Of a DNA stretch of 6,894 nucleotides, positions 6,192-6,894 are shown piece after piece (positions within the stretch are counted from its first letter, which is position 1; each line of letters starts with the position of its first letter). The translations under genes and the position numbers were made by a program. The notes beneath the pieces were generated by a model, which was not told the DNA's origin, did no database searches, and was given only the letters and a program-made list of their open reading frames with translations. The DNA comes from an uncultured Planctomycetaceae bacterium (GTDB lineage Bacteria > Planctomycetota > Planctomycetia > Pirellulales > Pirellulaceae), in the NCBI GenBank assembly GCA_903927685.1, contig CAIYOB010000849.1:1-6894 (forward strand), in the 5' to 3' direction.

Positions 6192-6894
6192 TCAGCTCAC
6201 TTTGCCGTTGCCAAAGCGGGCCGCCAATGCCGCGTCCTCGCCCGGTTGGTCGCTATAGCGGTCGTAGATGCCGACAATCACGGCGTCGGTGGGCTTGATG
6301 CCCTGATACGCTTCCCGGAACGCTTTTTCGACGGTCTCCTTGCGGTCGCAAACGCGGCCGGCGGCCAGGATCTTGAAGGCCAGGCAAGTCCGTCGCGCGT
6401 TCCGGACGGCCTGGTACATCCGCGGCGGGTCTTCTTCCAGGTAGACCTCGCGCACCGGCAGCGGGACGCAGCCCAGCAGCTTTTTCAGTTCCTCGCTGCT
6501 CCGGTTCCGTTCGTAGACGCAGGTCATATAGTAGTCCGGCTCCCAGCCCTTGGACTCGATCGCATCCACCACGGCCGGCATGTGCGTCGAGACGCCAGCC
6601 AGCATCCCGGCGTCCCGGACACGGTTGAGAAAGTCGCGGATTTCGTCCAGCTTGCCGCTCTTGAACAACTGGTCGGTCACCTCGCCGTGATGCGCCACGG
6701 CCAGGACTCCGCCCTTGGCCAGCACGGGCAAGTCGGCCGGATCGCGGCCCAGCGAAATGGCGTGCATCCGGCTGCCTTCGTCCACCAGCTGCCGGTACAG
6801 ATCGAGGTTCTGGACGCCGGAAATCTGCCAGCAGTTGACACCCGCGGCCTCGCAGCGCCGCAGCGTCTTGAGGACCTGCTCGGGTGTGTAGTAG
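6192..6894 (-). CDS. Probable TIM-barrel protein of unknown function (5' end missing)
   Basis: The C-terminal 233 residues are visible, with the frame open to the window edge. A GTG at 6785 could be taken as a start, but the frame upstream (YYTPEQVLKTLRRCEAAGVN) clearly continues the same fold, so it is internal. Alternating hydrophobic strands and amphipathic helices fit a beta/alpha barrel: VNCWQISG, MHAISLG, GVLAVAHHG, AGMLAGVSTHMP, WEPDYYMTCVYERN, CLAFKILAAGR and, near the end, TDAVIVGIYDR. The His pair in AVAHHG, the His in STHMP, and the Asp-Tyr-Tyr and Glu residues are candidate active-site or metal ligands by position at strand ends. The closing DAVIVGIYDR resembles the last strand of aldo-keto-reductase-like or sugar-isomerase-like barrels, but I cannot name the family. 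There is no signal peptide in the visible part. It is convergent with cydB and not obviously linked to respiration. Confidence 0.75.
   Translation of the reverse strand, partial: YYTPEQVLKTLRRCEAAGVNCWQISGVQNLDLYRQLVDEGSRMHAISLGRDPADLPVLAKGGVLAVAHHGEVTDQLFKSGKLDEIRDFLNRVRDAGMLAGVSTHMPAVVDAIESKGWEPDYYMTCVYERNRSSEELKKLLGCVPLPVREVYLEEDPPRMYQAVRNARRTCLAFKILAAGRVCDRKETVEKAFREAYQGIKPTDAVIVGIYDRYSDQPGEDAALAARFGNGKVS

Noticed and set aside
6183..6195. CTGAC-GGA-GTCAG as a bidirectional terminator between cydB and the convergent gene
   Set aside because: The stem is only 5 bp with a 3-nt loop and has no T-tract on either side. It is too weak to call.

Overview
The window looks like a piece of a high-GC planctomycete genome, most likely of the Pirellula/Rhodopirellula type. 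Two things suggest this. First, several dispersed palindromic repeats of a kind I recall from that group are present, including one whose read-through translation contains NPKRQRG. Second, the gene set combines a large multihaem cytochrome, an outer-membrane barrel partner and cytochrome bd oxidase. The taxonomic call is inference, since no rRNA or marker gene is present.

Layout. Positions 1-3132 are a minus-strand two-gene operon. A 494-residue cytochrome with fourteen CXXCH haem sites (1648-3132) is followed, with an ATGA start/stop overlap, by a long gene that runs off the left edge (1651 to <1). I read that gene as an MtrB/PioB-like outer-membrane beta barrel. Together they resemble a porin-cytochrome electron conduit (MtrA/MtrB, DmsE/DmsF, PioA/PioB type). 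The cytochrome carries four haem sites more than the usual ten. The start of the barrel gene contains a 108-bp element with terminal inverted repeats and two internal hairpins. It is read through in frame ahead of the signal peptide.

Positions 3133-3692 are a 560-bp divergent intergenic region with no convincing gene. It holds two clear palindromic repeats, two weaker ones, and presumably the promoters of both flanking operons.

Positions 3693-6186 are cydA and cydB, plus strand, encoding a short-Q-loop cytochrome bd quinol oxidase. Positions 6192 to >6894 (minus strand, convergent with cydB) are the C-terminal 233 residues of a probable TIM-barrel protein of unknown function.

Working together. 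CydAB oxidises quinol and reduces oxygen at the inner membrane. The multihaem/barrel pair would move electrons through the outer membrane. The divergent arrangement could place alternative routes of quinol-pool oxidation, or an external electron source and a terminal oxidase, side by side. No inner-membrane quinol dehydrogenase of CymA type and no outer-surface MtrC-type cytochrome is visible, though the latter could lie beyond the left edge.
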